A DNA stretch of 64,000 nt from Ilex aquifolium (lineage: Eukaryota; Streptophyta; Magnoliopsida; Aquifoliales; Aquifoliaceae), in the NCBI GenBank assembly GCA_951799425.1, contig OX637398.1:22578270-22642269 (forward strand), given 5' to 3'. The notes beneath the pieces are model-generated. The model did not search any database. It was not told the origin of the DNA and saw nothing but the letters and a program-made list of their open reading frames with translations. A program made the translations under genes and the position numbers. Of the stretch, positions 23,825-36,561 are shown in pieces. Numbering within the stretch: the first letter of the stretch is position 1; every line of letters begins with the position of its first letter.

Positions 23825-25332
23825 TCTAACGCCCCAAATACCACCCTGGACGACATTACATTCTAAAACCATTTATACCATGAGAGCAACTAATAAAAAC
23901 CCATAAATAACAGGGGGTCCTTAATTTAACAAAATTTGGGCAGAGTCTCCTTTGCACGGGGAGCTCTACCCAAAACACAACCTGTACAATTATATTACAA
24001 TTGACCACACCGGGTTCACATATGCATAACTATTGACCACACCGGGTCCATTTATCCATCATAAAATAAACTTCCATTCACCATATATCATATCCACACT
24101 ATCATCCCAAAAGAATAGGCCAAGCAATGGCATTTACATTCCAAGAGAATTAAAGTACACTTGCAGCGGAATAACAAAATATTAGACTTTACATGATCTC
24201 CAAATAAACTCTCTAGTCTAGTACAAAAGAAGCTATATCTCTACATGTCCACCTCGGGATCTACACTCCCGTCGATCGGAGTCTCCCAATATGCGGGCTC
24301 CTCGACTCCCAACTCCTCCTCAAGTATATAATCTGAAAATGTTAGCGGTAGGGGGTGAGCACGAAGCTCTGTAGAAAATTTCTCCCAAACCCAAACAAAG
24401 TTTAGAAAACATTTAAAATTCGGTCGGTCTCATTTTCACAAATATAGTATATAACTTTTGAAGGAAAACAGGGCATTTAAATAGATCTCCAGTTTAAGGA
24501 ACCACGGTAATTAAAAGAATAAATGAACACAAGATACCAATAAGAATCAATTCCCAAAACATAATCCATCCCACCATACACCATTTCCACAAGTTCTTGT
24601 GGCATCCCATACTACCCCAAAACTCTTGCAGAAATCGTATTTGGTACAATGAACGATAACTCACACTTGAACATTTCTGGCAATATATGTACATGTATCT
24701 CAACAATGATGTAAGGCATCCACATGAATCGACACATTGAGTAACGTCTTGCCCACACCCAAACACACATCTTATCAAAGATATCCAACCTTTAGGAAGG
24801 GCGTGTACCATACCAATGGCAGTGACGAAATCCAACCCAGGCATTAGTATACTAACCCTCTTACACGGCACCATGTGAGCGATAGTGGTTTAGTCTTACC
24901 AAAGCACTAATCCCACTACGAATGGATTAGTCTTACCAAAGCACTAACCCATTCTACGACATCTCGTCAAAGGACACCCATGGTCATCCCACACCCATTA
25001 GAGATACAACATCAAACCAATTTACCCAATTTATAAGCATATCTCAAAAATCCCCAAATATAGCATGCGACATTTTCAATAACCAACTAAGAAAAATGCA
25101 AGAGATCATTATAAACATCATTTGTTGCACAATATAAAACTATAAGTTTTGAAAGTGAAAACCAAGGAATTACCAAGAGAAAAGTCCATTTTCCTTACAA
25201 ATCAATGATTGAAGATGAAAAAGAAAGATAAAATGGTTACCAAACCATCACATGGTTCAAAACATGGCATTGATTGCAAAAATATAAAGAATCAAAGATT
25301 TCTCTAACACATATCCAAGATTTAGAGAATGA

Positions 25333-25364
<32 letters not shown>

Positions 25365-26142
25365 GCCCTAGCCTCAATGTGAGAGAGTAAGAGAAAACCC
25401 CTACCTCTTCCTTAGTTTGGTGTGAAGACCTTGAGGATTGATCTACTTTGAGGTGAGAGTCCCCTTCCTTCTTCCTCCCCCAAAGCTCTCTAGGGTTAGA
25501 AATGGGGAAAATGGGGTGAAGGAGGCGGTTTTGGTGTATTTAGAAAGCAAGAATTGGGGAAAATCGCGAACTGATCTGGGTATATATTAATGGTACCGTC
25601 CGGACGGTGCCTTGGACGTCCGGACGCTGGCAACTCTGTCCCAGCTTTCTGTCCCAACTTCCAGAGCAGTTTTCACCTATTTAGAGGTCGAATTGGAAAA
25701 TTTTTATAAGACACACTTTTGTAACCCTAGATGTCTACTATCTACTGTAAAAAATTCAGATCAATTTGACTTAAGGATAAAAAGTTATGGCCAAAATACT
25801 AAGCAGTGTCCAAAATCCTAAATTCCCAAATTTTCTCTAAAATGTGTTTTAACTCCAAAATACTTCCTAACTTCTAATACACCTCATATTACCTCTCCCA
25901 AAGTTTTTTGACCTTCCGGACTCAATGGAAACCTTATTTTGACCTAAAAATATTTAGAGACTTATCTAATAACCCTTCTCCAAGTTTAAACACCTTCGAA
26001 ACTTAAACTTCCCAATCAATTAGTCTCCCAATTATTTATTTCTACTATTATAATCTATGTGATTCATTCTTACGTCATTTCTTACCTTAGAATTACAACA
26101 CAATTATATCCTCATATTAATATAAATATGTGGGGGCTTACA
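23825..26142 (-). mobile_element. Solo LTR (2318 bp), Tekay-like
   Basis: On the minus strand it starts TGTAAGCCCCC (26142) and ends near GGGGCGTTAGA (23825). The perfect TSD ATAAG lies at 23820-23824 and 26143-26147. The U5 side carries the hairpin shared with Tekay LTRs (23938-23971). The middle matches the LTR at 1-1208. It contains a TA microsatellite (about 25338-25364) and a CCGTCCGGACGG palindrome pair (25599-25631). No internal region is present. Confidence 0.9.
25599..25631. repeat. CCGTCCGGACGG palindrome pair
   Basis: Two self-complementary GTCCGGAC cores lie about 20 bases apart. The same core occurs at 27308-27345 and 50694-50730 (Athila-1 LTRs) and near 42050 and 43148. Confidence 0.8.
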
Positions 26143-27888
26143 ATAAGTGGTCAAATTGTAGTATTACTTGGTTAAGTCCGAGGTCGAACCTACATAAAGC
26201 TAACTATTGGAATTCAAAGTGGAAAAGGTGGATTGTCTTGTGTGTAGTGTGCTTCACAATAGCTTGTGGTGTGAACTTAGAACTCCCAGAAAATTACTTA
26301 AATTAACTCTTGATAACAATAATAAAAGGTACTCTTTAGTTTTGGGATCCAACATGCATTATACTGCTTGTTTATAGAAATGTCACCTTATAGAAATTAA
26401 CTTCTATTTCATTGAAAAGTTAACCGGTAGGTTTGAGGTGTAACTGAACCATATCACAACAATTGATTAGGTTAGCCAGAAAGTCTATGTACCATGCAAC
26501 AACCAGATAACCCTAGTAAACCTGAACCTTCAAAAGGTTTACCTTTGCTATCCGATCGATAGGTTGATGATTTAATGAAGATGTAGTTTCGGTTTATGCA
26601 TTGAATCAAAAGCATTGGCTATGATGAGATTTAACCCGCCTATAACCAATCTCCCAACTATTACATAAAACCCAACTGCATGCATCATTTAATCATGTAT
26701 GAAGTACGTAATAACTTATAGATAGAATGGTATATAACAATAAGCCTTACTCGGTGTTCATAACCATGAACATATAATAGTAATAACCATCCATCAGTTA
26801 AGGAATGTATAAACATTAACACATGAATAAAATATCGGCATTTCCATAATTAGAACAATATCACACATGCTTTCACCCTTCACCAAAGAGTATAAACGGA
26901 CTACTCACATTTCATTGCTATGGACGAGCAAGAAGAATGAGATGATCCCATTACAACATAAAACAAAATACAACAAGCCCTTCCCCCGAGAAATAGTTGA
27001 AATACCCCCACTCTTATTACTGACTAGGGCACAAAAGTGAGAGAGGTTCAACTCTCCAAGTAGACAAGATGACACAGCAATGTCGAAGTAGAGAAATTCT
27101 TGGCTGGAAAGTGTTTAGGGCAGGGTTTCCTTTCTTCTGAATCTGGATTTCTTCTCTGGCAAACCTCTCCTGAAAATTGACTGAATAGAGGTATTTATAG
27201 GCACGGGAAGGGGGGCTAAGGCAGGAGACACCCAGGCTAGCCAATCAGATGATTCTGTTGCTTTTCTGGACCAATAGGAGGAAAGGAGAGGTTAGGCAGT
27301 TTAGGGTACTGTCCGGACGCTGCCACCATTGTCTGGACGGTGGAGATTCTCTGGTTTTTGCCTTATGCAGTGTAACACCCCGCATTTTCTTTTATATATA
27401 TGTATATAGATATATAGTAAATAATTGCTGTAAAAATGTGGATATGTGTAATGATGTAAGAATGAACTATATAGATTGTAATAGTAGGAGAAATACTAGA
27501 AATGCATATTGATTGGGAAGTTGGAGTTTCCAAGACGTCTAAACTTGGAAAGAGTGATTAGATGAATTTCTAAATATCTTTAGGTCAAAATAAGGTGTCC
27601 ATTGAATCCGGAAGGTCGAACAACCTTGGGAGAGGTAATATGAGGTGTATTGGAAGTTAGGAAGTATTTTGGAGAAAAGACACACTTATAGAGAGAATTT
27701 GGGTAAAAAGGAGTTAGGACACCTTCTAGTATTTTGGTCATAAATTTTTATCCTTATGTCGAATTGATCTTAAATTTGGACAGTAGATAGTAGACCTCCA
27801 GGGCTACAAAAGTGTATTTCACGAATAATTTCCAAATCAATCTCTAAATAGGCCAAAACTTCACTGGAAGTTTCAGCAGAAACTGGGA

Positions 27889-28154
27889 TGACGTTCGAAC
27901 GTGAATCTACGTTCGAACGTGAGGGAGTCCCAGTACTTTGGTGTCCGCAGAGCTTTGATGGAAATGAAAAAGTACTGGGAGCAACCAACGTTCGAAAGCC
28001 AAAGTGGCGTTCGAACGTGAATCAATAATTTGCACTAGTGACGTTCGAACGCCAATGACGTTCGAACGAAAGTGCGTCCCAGTACTCTTTGTCTGATGGA
28101 AAAACAAAAGTACTGGGAGTGACGAACGTTCGAATGCCAATGACGTTCGAACGT
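27889..28154. repeat. ACGTTCGAACGT palindrome array
   Basis: Eight copies of the self-complementary core GTTCGAA, most within ACGTTCGAACGT or a one-to-two-base variant, occur in 266 bases as four pairs. They lie just upstream of the TATA box at 28207. Confidence 0.9.
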
Positions 28155-28784
28155 GACTTGCGAATTCTGAACTTTAGAATCGCGCACAGGAGGCCAATTC
28201 TTCCCCTATAAATACTTAAGGACACTCTTATAAGCCCCATTTCAACATTTATAACCCTAGAAAGGTTTAGAGAGGAAGAAAGAAAGGGAAAACACAAGAT
28301 CAAGGGTAGATTTGCATATTGAAGAAGATCCAATCTTCATCTTCTTCACTCAAAAACTAAAGAAGCAAGGTAGGGGTTTTCTCTCACTCTCTTACATTGA
28401 GGCTAGGGTATTTATATATGTATGTTTTGGCTATCAATGGTATATATATGCTATGAAATCATCCTCTCTTAGGCGTTTTGGCAAAGATTACATGTTTTGA
28501 ACAAAGCTAGGGTTTAATACCCATGAAATCTCTTCTCTAGTTTTAAAATTCTCATTTTTGGAGAGTGATGTATTTCTTTCTTAAATGCTTTCTTTATTAT
28601 GGATTTTCGAACCCTTAGTGCTTTGTGTTGGGTAGAACAATGATGTTATTGTGATCTCATGTATTTTCTTTGTTGGTTGTGGAATTATTACATGATATAT
28701 TTTGGGGGATTTTGGATAGATGATTGTGAATTGAAATCAATATTGGAATTGTAAGCTTGGTTGGGTTGTTTGTGATGTACATGA

Positions 28785-29130
28785 GTGAGAGATTCCTTAT
28801 AAGGATGCTCACCCCTTCCCAAGAGGTTCCTTATAAGGATGCTTGGGAAGCCATATAATGATTTGTGAGAGGTTCCTTATAAGGATGCTTGGGAAGCCAT
28901 GTAATGATTTGTGAGAGGTTCCTTATAAGGATGCTCACCCCTTCCCAAGAGGTTCCTTATAAGGATGCTTGGGAAGCCATGTAATGATTTGTGAGAGGTT
29001 CCTTATAAGGATGCTCACCCCTTCCCAAGAGGTTCCTTGTAAGGATGCTTGGGAAGCCATGTAATGATTTGTGAGAGGTTCCTTGTAAGGATGCTCACCT
29101 ATTCTCAAGAGGTTCCTTGTAAGGATGCTT
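28785..29130. repeat. Tandem hairpin repeat (about 80-bp unit)
   Basis: Five units, one short, contain GAGAGGTTCCTTATAAGGAT and end in a CATGTAATGATTTGT stretch. Each full unit holds the perfect palindrome TCCTTATAAGGA flanked by CTTCCCAAG and CTTGGGAAG, so a unit can fold into a long hairpin. A single related copy is at about 121-150. Confidence 0.88.
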
Positions 29131-29378
29131 GAGAATCAAAGATGACCTAAACGGGGGTGGAGGATTCTTAATTACGTTTGCCTCCTTTCTCTTGGTTAGC
29201 CTCTGAACTTTTATCCCTTCGAACTTCCTTAATTATCCTTGAAACCCTATAAAATAGATAAATTAAAAATTAAGCATAATACTTTATAAATCTACCATCT
29301 TAACCTATTTTATGCACACATTTAACCCTAAATTTTGATTCATTACCGCATTATTCAGGGTTAATCACACCCTCAACC

Positions 29379-29534
29379 AAACATTACTAGTCCCTTGTAA
29401 TAAATCAAATAAAATAAAATCGCTTTCATAGATTTCAAAATTGCATTTAGCTTATGCAACAAGCCGTTCAACCCCTAAGTGATCCCTAGTGGACGAATTT
29501 TGTCTCGTGAATGTTTCTAGTGAATATACAAACC
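29379..29534 (-). other. 3' untranslated end of Athila-1 internal region
   Basis: It matches 7060-7184 of element F in reverse complement. No gene is seen. Confidence 0.55.
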
Positions 29535-31230
29535 GATGATGGCGTAATATTACATATTTAACAGCCTCATTACATGCATTTTAACTCAACTTTGCATTTA
29601 ATTACTTAGACTTTGTCAAATTTATGAATAATGTTAAAATTTTTATGTTGCAGGTAATCATATAGCGTAAATGATGGATTTCGGAACCCTGCAACTAAGT
29701 GTGGATGAGTGGTGAAGAGATGGACACATTACATGAGGATTGAAAGGCTTTAAAGTGAAAGAAATCAAGTGGGTAGTGGTATTTGGTATCATAGGCACCG
29801 GTATCTAAGCCTACTTGAATTTTGGTACCGACACCCGCACCATTTGGTATTGATACCTCTGTTTTCCCCATTTTTGACCATTATCTACTTCAAATCTGAA
29901 AAAGTGAAAAAAAATAAAAGTTGTAGATCTGGATGTCCTGTATATTTTTTTAAAATTTCAGCTCAATCAGACGGTGGGATCAAAATTTATGACAATTTTA
30001 CGAAAACTGGTCTTGAGTTGGCATCTTCCGGAAGGATTTCTTCGACCTTCTGGAAGGTTTGGCCTAGAACCGCTAGAACACCCTACAACTCAAGCTCTGC
30101 CACTTGGGGGTCCCACCTATGATTCTCCCACTTGTTCCCTAACATATTCTACATACATACATGCCTCCTACACCCTAAAGTCAGCCTTGGAAGATGGAGG
30201 ATGGGAAAGGAAGAGAGAGAAGGAGGAGGCATGGTGGGTTGCAGGTGAGGCTTTTCCTAGCCTGTCCAAAGCCATCAAATCACCTCCCATTGATGGAAGG
30301 CCTGCACACATATGCTAGAGGAGCCCTATGGACGAAAATGCAGAGGTTTCTATACCATATATTCAGCTACACACAAGCATTGGAGAGGAAGAGGCTACCT
30401 AAGCTTAGGAGTAGTTTAGAGAGATAAGTTCCCAAGGAAGAAGATGAATTAAGAGAGAGAAAACTGAGTTTTCATATTTCTTTACCATTTTCAGTGTTGT
30501 AAGCCTTAAATTACTTGTAATCTTCCCCATTTCCACTTTCAACTCTTTCATTTAAGTTGTATGCAAGTTTAGCTAATTGTTTTAGCATTACAAGTTTTAC
30601 ATTTGGGTATTTGCCTTCAAACTTTGTATTTTGGTTATGAATGTTATTTCTCTTGTAGTTTAACTCTTTTCTTGCAGTAATACTAGTTCCATGTTTCATT
30701 TCTTCATCATGTCTCTTTACATTATGCATGTCTTTCCTTTTATTATGAGTAGCTAGATTTTTAGTTGGCTAATCCAAGGGAGATTTCCTCTTGGGTATTT
30801 GACTCTCGTTCATTCTTCCTTGTAGTGAAAGATGGTTTGGTTTGACTAGGTTGAGTGCGGACTTGATTGTGAGTTCTTGATACACCGTAGACTTGTCACG
30901 GGGTATGCTTGAGCCCTCACTTCCATTTTAGTCTCTTACTTCCTACGAATCAATCGAACACCTATGCACCATTGGAAGAATGTTTTGAGTTGATTTGGAA
31001 TTCCCATTTGGAATGAACTCTTTGGATTAGCCAACATTGTTTCCATTGCATCTTTATCAAAATCTCACTCACCAAAACACAAACTCAAAGATTTTACACT
31101 TTTCCATTTTTTCACAAAATCACCTTCAACACAATTCACTCTCATTCCCTGAGGAGATGACATTGGAATACCCATTCCAAGTAAAACACGACATTGCAAG
31201 ACTCTCTCTACGCTTGGGGAGCAATTTTGT
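29535..31230 (+). mobile_element. Possible solo LTR of a further Athila/Tat family
   Basis: The stretch starts TGATGGCGTAAT and has an early TTGCAGGTAA as in the LTR at 20754. It includes self-complementary motifs such as CTTCCGGAAGG (about 30027) and GGTACCG-type repeats (29775-29855). Near its end it has a U5-like segment around 31145-31230. Matching TSDs could not be found, so its limits and identity are uncertain. The small frames here (29769-30427) are not convincing genes. Confidence 0.35.
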
Positions 31231-31362
31231 ACACACACACACACACATTTTGTTCATTCACACGTTTTTTTCATTTCTTGCATCGAACCCGAGTGAGAGT
31301 GACACTCACCTATCCATATAAGCCATATACACATGACCGGGTGATGTTCAAATATTAGGGTC
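31231..31362. other. Unassigned sequence with a CA microsatellite
   Basis: A short (AC) run is at about 31230-31246. Nothing else is recognised before the TSD AATGA at 31363. Confidence 0.4.
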
Positions 31363-31367
31363 AATGA

Positions 31368-32583
31368 TGTGAAACCCCGGAAAATTTGAACTATTCAGAA
31401 GGGGCATGGCGACTTCCTCGGGTGAAAGACCCGGAATCACTTGGTTCATACACTTCCCGGGGTGAAATTCCGCAAAAGTGTAATGCTTACGGAGCCAGGG
31501 TGAAATTCCAAAATCCGTTGCCCAACAAGACACAAGATTTTGATATAAAATATACTCATCCAATGAGTATCATATTTTCCGTCGAAGACGGGTTCATTAC
31601 ACATTGCTTTGTGTTGTGGGAGTCGGGAAGGACTCGGGTTGTGTTATATGATTGAGTCTCGTCTCACTCATGGCATGTTATACACATTGACATTACATTG
31701 TGTTGTCGAGCCGGGAAGGGCTCGGGGTGAGTGCATAAATGAGTCACATCTCATTTCATGATACATCAAACACGTTGGCATTAGCATTGTGTTGAGGAGC
31801 CAGGGAGGGCTCGGGTTGAGTACATGAGTCTCATCTCATTTCATGGGGCTTAGGTAGCCCGGTTTAACATACATGGCATTGACATGTAAAGGGAGTCAGA
31901 GTGGACTCGGGTTGAGTGCACATGGGTGGGTCTCACCTCATTCATGGCATGACATTATAGCATTACATCATTTAATTGTATATTATTTGATGGAATGGTT
32001 ACGGATTTATGGATGTTGCATGTGAACATTTCATATGTATATAGGTTGAGGAGTAGCCTCTGTAGGAAATACTCTACTGGGCGTTGGCTCACCCTATACG
32101 GGAACACATTTCAGGTGGGAGAGATACACCGGCGGATGGCTCCATTTTGGACCCTCATGCTTGAAGAAAGCCGCATGTGGCTTTACTTAATGTTTTGTGT
32201 AATTACATGTTAGAAACTATATTTTGGGGCATGTAATGCGTAAAATAATTGTAATAGAACTTATAACGACTATTGTTAGATTAGTCTTTCATGTTTTGAT
32301 TTAAGTATGGTTAATTGGACCCAGTGTGGCCAATGTTTACTTATACATGGACCCGGTGCGGCCATTGCTTTATATTTGTCCTCGGATGGGTTTGGTAATT
32401 GTGTATTGCACAGGTTGGGTATTGGGTAGAGCTCCCTATACAAAGGAGACTCTGCCCAAATTTCGTTAAGTTATGGACCCCAGTAAATGGGGCATAACAG
32501 TGTGATATCGAGATACTAGGTATCTACAGGTATTCCGCGGGTTGATGGGTAATCAACGGACCCCCGGATTTTGGGGCGTCACA
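31368..32583 (+). repeat. 5' LTR of element E
   Basis: It starts TGTGAAACCCC and ends GGGGCGTCACA. It carries the U5 hairpin at 32424-32457. The first 30 bases resemble other Tekay LTR starts, and then it jumps to sequence found in the middle of the longer LTRs. The frames at 31386-31655 and 31995-32213 recur in all copies and are not genes. Confidence 0.93.
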
Positions 32584-33778
32584 GCTTGGTATCAGACGCC
32601 CCAAAATCCGGGGGTCCGTTGATTACCCATCAACCCGCGGAATACCTGTAGATACCTAGTATCTCGATATCACACTGTTATGCCCCATTTACTGGGGTCC
32701 ATAACTTAACGAAATTTGGGCAGAGTCTCCTTTGTATAGGGAGCTCTACCCAATACCCAACCTGTGCAATACACAATTACTAGACCCATCCGAGGTCAAA
32801 TATAAAGCAATGGCCGCACTGGATCCATGTATAAGTAAACATTGGCCACACTGGGTCCAATTAACCATACTTAAATCAAAACATGAAAGGCTAATCTAAC
32901 AATAGTCTTTATAAGTTCTATTACAATTATTTTACGCATTACATGCCCCAAAATATAGTTTCTAACATGTAATTACACAAAACATTAAGTAAAGCCACAT
33001 GCGGCTTTCTTCAAGCATGAGGGTCCAAAATGGAGCCATCCGCCGGTGTATCTCTCCCACCTGAAATGTGTTCCCGTATAGGGTGAGCCAACGCCCAGTA
33101 GAGTATTTCCTACAGAGGCTACTCCTCAACCTATATGCATATGAAATGTTCACATGCAACATCCATAAATCCGTAACCATTCCATCAAATAATATACAAT
33201 TACATGATATAATGCTATAATGTCATGTCATGAATGAGGTGAGACCCACCCATGTGCACTCAACCCAAGTCCACTCTGACTCCCTTTACATGTCAATGCC
33301 ATGTATGTTAAACCGGGCTACCTAAGCCCCATGAAATGAGATGAGACTCATGTACTCAACCCGAGCCCTCCCTGGCTCCTCAACACAATGTTAATGCCAA
33401 CGTGTTTGATGTATCATGAAATGAGATGTGACTCATTTATGCATTCACCCCGAGCCCTTCCCGGCTCGACAACACAATGTAATGTCAATGTGTATAACAT
33501 GCCATGAGTGAGATGAGACTCAATCATATAACACAACCCGAGTCCTTCCCGACTCCCACAACACAATGCAATGTGTAATGAACCCGTCTTCGACGGAAAA
33601 TATGATACTCATTGGATGAGTATATTTTATATCAAAATCTTGTGTCTTGTTGGGCAACGGATTTTGGAATTTCACCCTGGCTCCGTAAGCATTACACTTT
33701 TGCGGAATTTCACCCCGGGAAGTGTATGAACCAAGTGATTCCGGGTCTTTCACCCGAGGAAGTCGCCATGCCCCTTCT
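31397..33778. repeat. Long inverted repeat: 1184-bp arms, 14-bp spacer
   Basis: The left arm is 31397-32580, and the right arm is 32595-33778. Both are 1184 bp, nearly identical, and separated by only 32581-32594, which contains part of the primer site. The right arm belongs to the inverted LTR at 32595-35040. Confidence 0.93.
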
Positions 33779-35040
33779 TGCTATACCCAGACACAAGTTT
33801 TACTTATGCAATGCAACCATGCGACTCAAAAAGGATCGTCGATCCACTTTTCTCCCGAGTCCACATATCAAGCACCAAACAAGGTGTTGATTAACCATGC
33901 ACCACCTACACATGCCTCCACTAATGACTAATGTCCATGAATGGAGTTACCAATGTCATGCTCTATATGCAATAATGCTAATGAGCAATTTCTATGACCA
34001 TATGCATTTAATACCACATAGATTGTGGTACAAACACCCATGCACAACATCCTTATGACACAATGTCCATGTATGTGATGTTCCCGTACATATGCAATGT
34101 AATGACCCATTGCTTCTCTCATGCAATGTTCATATGTAATGAATGCTATATGAACTGTCTCTACCACATTCCAACATATGGTATTAACAACAACCATGCA
34201 CACACACCACTCATGATGTGAATTCCCCGTGCATATGCAATGCGATGTATCATTGCAATAACATTATGTCACATATGTAATGCATGCCATATGGACTAAA
34301 TTAACATAATCAATTCCATTCCATGGCAATATACATTATAAACGTATAAATTCAATGTTTCATCACAACAATTGATATATCAAAATATATATCTGACATT
34401 CACAATTTTCAACATAAATCATATCGTACACATATGATTTTCATTTACCACATAAGACATAACATGTTATTCATCATATAACAATTTCAATCCATTTAGG
34501 TATTTTGTCAAACACCTTCAAGACAAACAACATGGTAACACATATGATGCCCAATTTCCACATAATTCAAGAAATTCCAATAGGCAATTTCTACATACCA
34601 ATCTAGGATAAAATTATTTTACCTAAATTCCACCAATAGTCAAGTGTAATTTTCTAACAACCTACCCACCATCGTCATTATTCCATAACCATATACATAT
34701 AAATATATGTATACATAGGTCAATATATATATATATATCCAGCCCATTTATCATAGGCATTTCTAGGTAAGAAATCAACCCAAGTAGGAGAACCCCTACC
34801 TCTTGTAGCGTGAGAATCCCGTAGGAAGCTCCCAAGATAAGAAAACCCAACTCGAAGTTGATTTTTCCAAATCCCGATTTTTCACCTTCGGTGAAAATCT
34901 TCATTTTTGGTACCCACGCGTAGCCCTCGTCGACGTGATCACTTCTCCCTTCTAGCTCGACGGAATCCGAGCAAAGAAATACAACTCGAATCTTGATTTT
35001 CGTACACCCCCACCCGTTCACCTTCGGTGAAACTTGTTGT
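32595..35040 (-). repeat. Longer inverted LTR copy inside element E
   Basis: This is a 2446-bp piece of a longer version of the same LTR, read on the minus strand from its 3' end (32595) up to a point before its promoter (35040). The part 33779-35040 is absent from both LTRs of E, so it came from another, longer copy. It is followed at 35041-35330 by a direct repeat of the last 290 bp of the 5' LTR (32294-32583). Confidence 0.88.
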
Positions 35041-35330
35041 TTTTGATTTAAGTATGGTTAATTGGACCCAGTGTGGCCAATGTTTACTTATACATGGACC
35101 CGGTGCGGCCATTGCTTTATATTTGTCCTCGGATGGGTCTGGTAATTATGTATTGCACAGGTTGGGTATTGGGTAGAGCTCCCCATACAAAGGAGACTCT
35201 GCCCAAATTTCGTTAAGTTATGGACCCCGGTAAATGGGGCATAACAGTGTGATATCGAGATACTAGGTATCTACAGGTATTCCGCGGGTTGATGGGTAAT
35301 CAACGGACCCCCGGATTTTGGGGCGTCACA
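35041..35330 (+). repeat. Repeated last 290 bp of the E LTR
   Basis: It matches 32294-32583 in length and nearly in sequence. It begins at TTTTGAT, a short match shared at the junction, and leads into a second primer site. Confidence 0.9.
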
Positions 35331-35333
35331 GCT

Positions 35334-35345
35334 TGGTATCAGAGC
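35334..35345 (+). other. Primer binding site of element E, tRNA-iMet
   Basis: TGGTATCAGAGC follows the repeated LTR end. A partial first copy of the same site lies at 32587-32595. Confidence 0.88.
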
Positions 35346-36548
35346 ATAGGTATACGATTACCTAGGGCTTGAGGGAAATGGGTTTACACCATTGCATTCC
35401 ATGTGCATTCATGTTATATGTTTTATTTGTTACATGATTATGTGCTACATGATTATGTGTTATGTGTAAATTGTATACATGGTAAAATGTATATGGAAAA
35501 AGCGAAACACTAGGGTTATAAAACATAACCTTGGGAGTTCGAAAAAGGATGAACGGGATAGTTCATGGGTTAAATGTCTACTAGTGAGACGGTGAGGGAA
35601 TTCTCCTTGTTTTGAACTTGGTCCCTACATTGGGATATTAAGTTATTGTCCTATGACAATTTAACTTGAGTAAGGGAATGGGCTCAGAGATTGTAATCTT
35701 GGAAGAGCCATTGTTTGTGAGTTCTCCCCTAGGAGCTAGGGTGAGTACTAAATGGGTATGTCGGGAATGTGAGTTAGGATTCTCGGGGATTCTACTCCAT
35801 GGACATGTTAGAATTTGATGTCATCCTTGGGATGGACGGATTAACGGCACACTGAGTCGTTAGTAAGTGTGATCAACAGCGGGTCACTGTTTACACATTG
35901 GAGTGTGTATGTTTTAAGTTTTAGGGGAAGCGCATGACGTTTACCCCAAAGAAAGTATGAATTCCGTTGGTACGGGCAGTTGATGGGTTAGCTAGCAAGC
36001 TTTACCCTAGAGAACGAGGTGAGACATGATTTTGGGTCTACCTCAGTTGGTTATGAGTTATGGATGTTGCCTCCATATTGGGATGTAGACTGTTGTATTG
36101 AGTCACACCCCGGTACGTTGCCTATTTCTATGGCTCTGCATAGAATGAAGCAGGTAGAGTTGGGAGAACTCTAGGGAAAAAGAGTTTTGTTGGACCGAAT
36201 GCTTCACCATAGGACGTTCGGTGTTAATTAACATATGATGAAGAAGGGTTACCTTACCTTATCTTCTAGTGGTTTCGGAAAGGGAACAGAGATACACTTG
36301 ATATTGTGATACCTCCAAGGACGGACTTGATTGTATTTGAATATAGTCCGGGAGAGTAATGGTTTATGGTTCACGACGGTTAAAGAACCACAAACGGAAT
36401 TACCCAACGTACCCTAGGGATTAGGGGTATTGTCTTTGCCTTGAAGACTTGATGTCACTATCGATATAGTGCGGATGGTATCAATTGTAGCATAGGCACG
36501 TGGTTGAACGTGGTTGTGGGTGTGAATTTCGGGGACGAAATTTTTTTT
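35346..36548 (+). pseudogene. Remnant protease to RNase H region of element E
   Basis: Stretches near 35690-35900 match the protease region of the young Tekay element (13760-13980). Later parts match its reverse transcriptase start and its RNase H (36270-36470). The remnant is only 1.2 kb and broken in many places, so it is a fossil. It lies between the primer site and the polypurine tract (36549-36561). Confidence 0.75.
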
Positions 36549-36561
36549 AAGGGGGGAAGAA

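Larger units (their letters stand above)
27371..29162 (+). mobile_element. Truncated LTR with palindrome arrays
   Basis: It starts TGTAACACCCCG and its first 300 bases match, in reverse complement, 25860-26100 of the solo LTR, so it is a related LTR family on the + strand. A TATAAATA box is at 28207-28214. The 3' part is missing: the sequence jumps back into Athila-1 LTR near 29163. Two repeat arrays lie inside (27889-28154 and 28785-29130). No TSD can be read because one end is lost. Confidence 0.8.
23792..29367 (-). repeat. 3' LTR of Athila-1, in three pieces
   Basis: The pieces are 23792-23824, 26148-27370 and about 29163-29367. Together they make about 1.46 kb, matching the 1462-bp 5' LTR at 49514-50975. 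The gaps are the solo LTR (23825-26142) and the LTR fragment (27371-29162). Confidence 0.88.

Noticed and set aside
25338-25364. TA microsatellite as a regulatory element
   Set aside because: It is a simple repeat with no other evidence for function.
29769-30427. Frames of 77-117 aa at 29769-30427
   Set aside because: They overlap each other in different frames in LTR-like sequence, with no domain.
31995-33180. 72-aa frame found three times (31995-32213, 32962-33180, 37189-37407)
   Set aside because: Its conservation follows from LTR copies of recent origin. It has no start context or domain that would support a protein.
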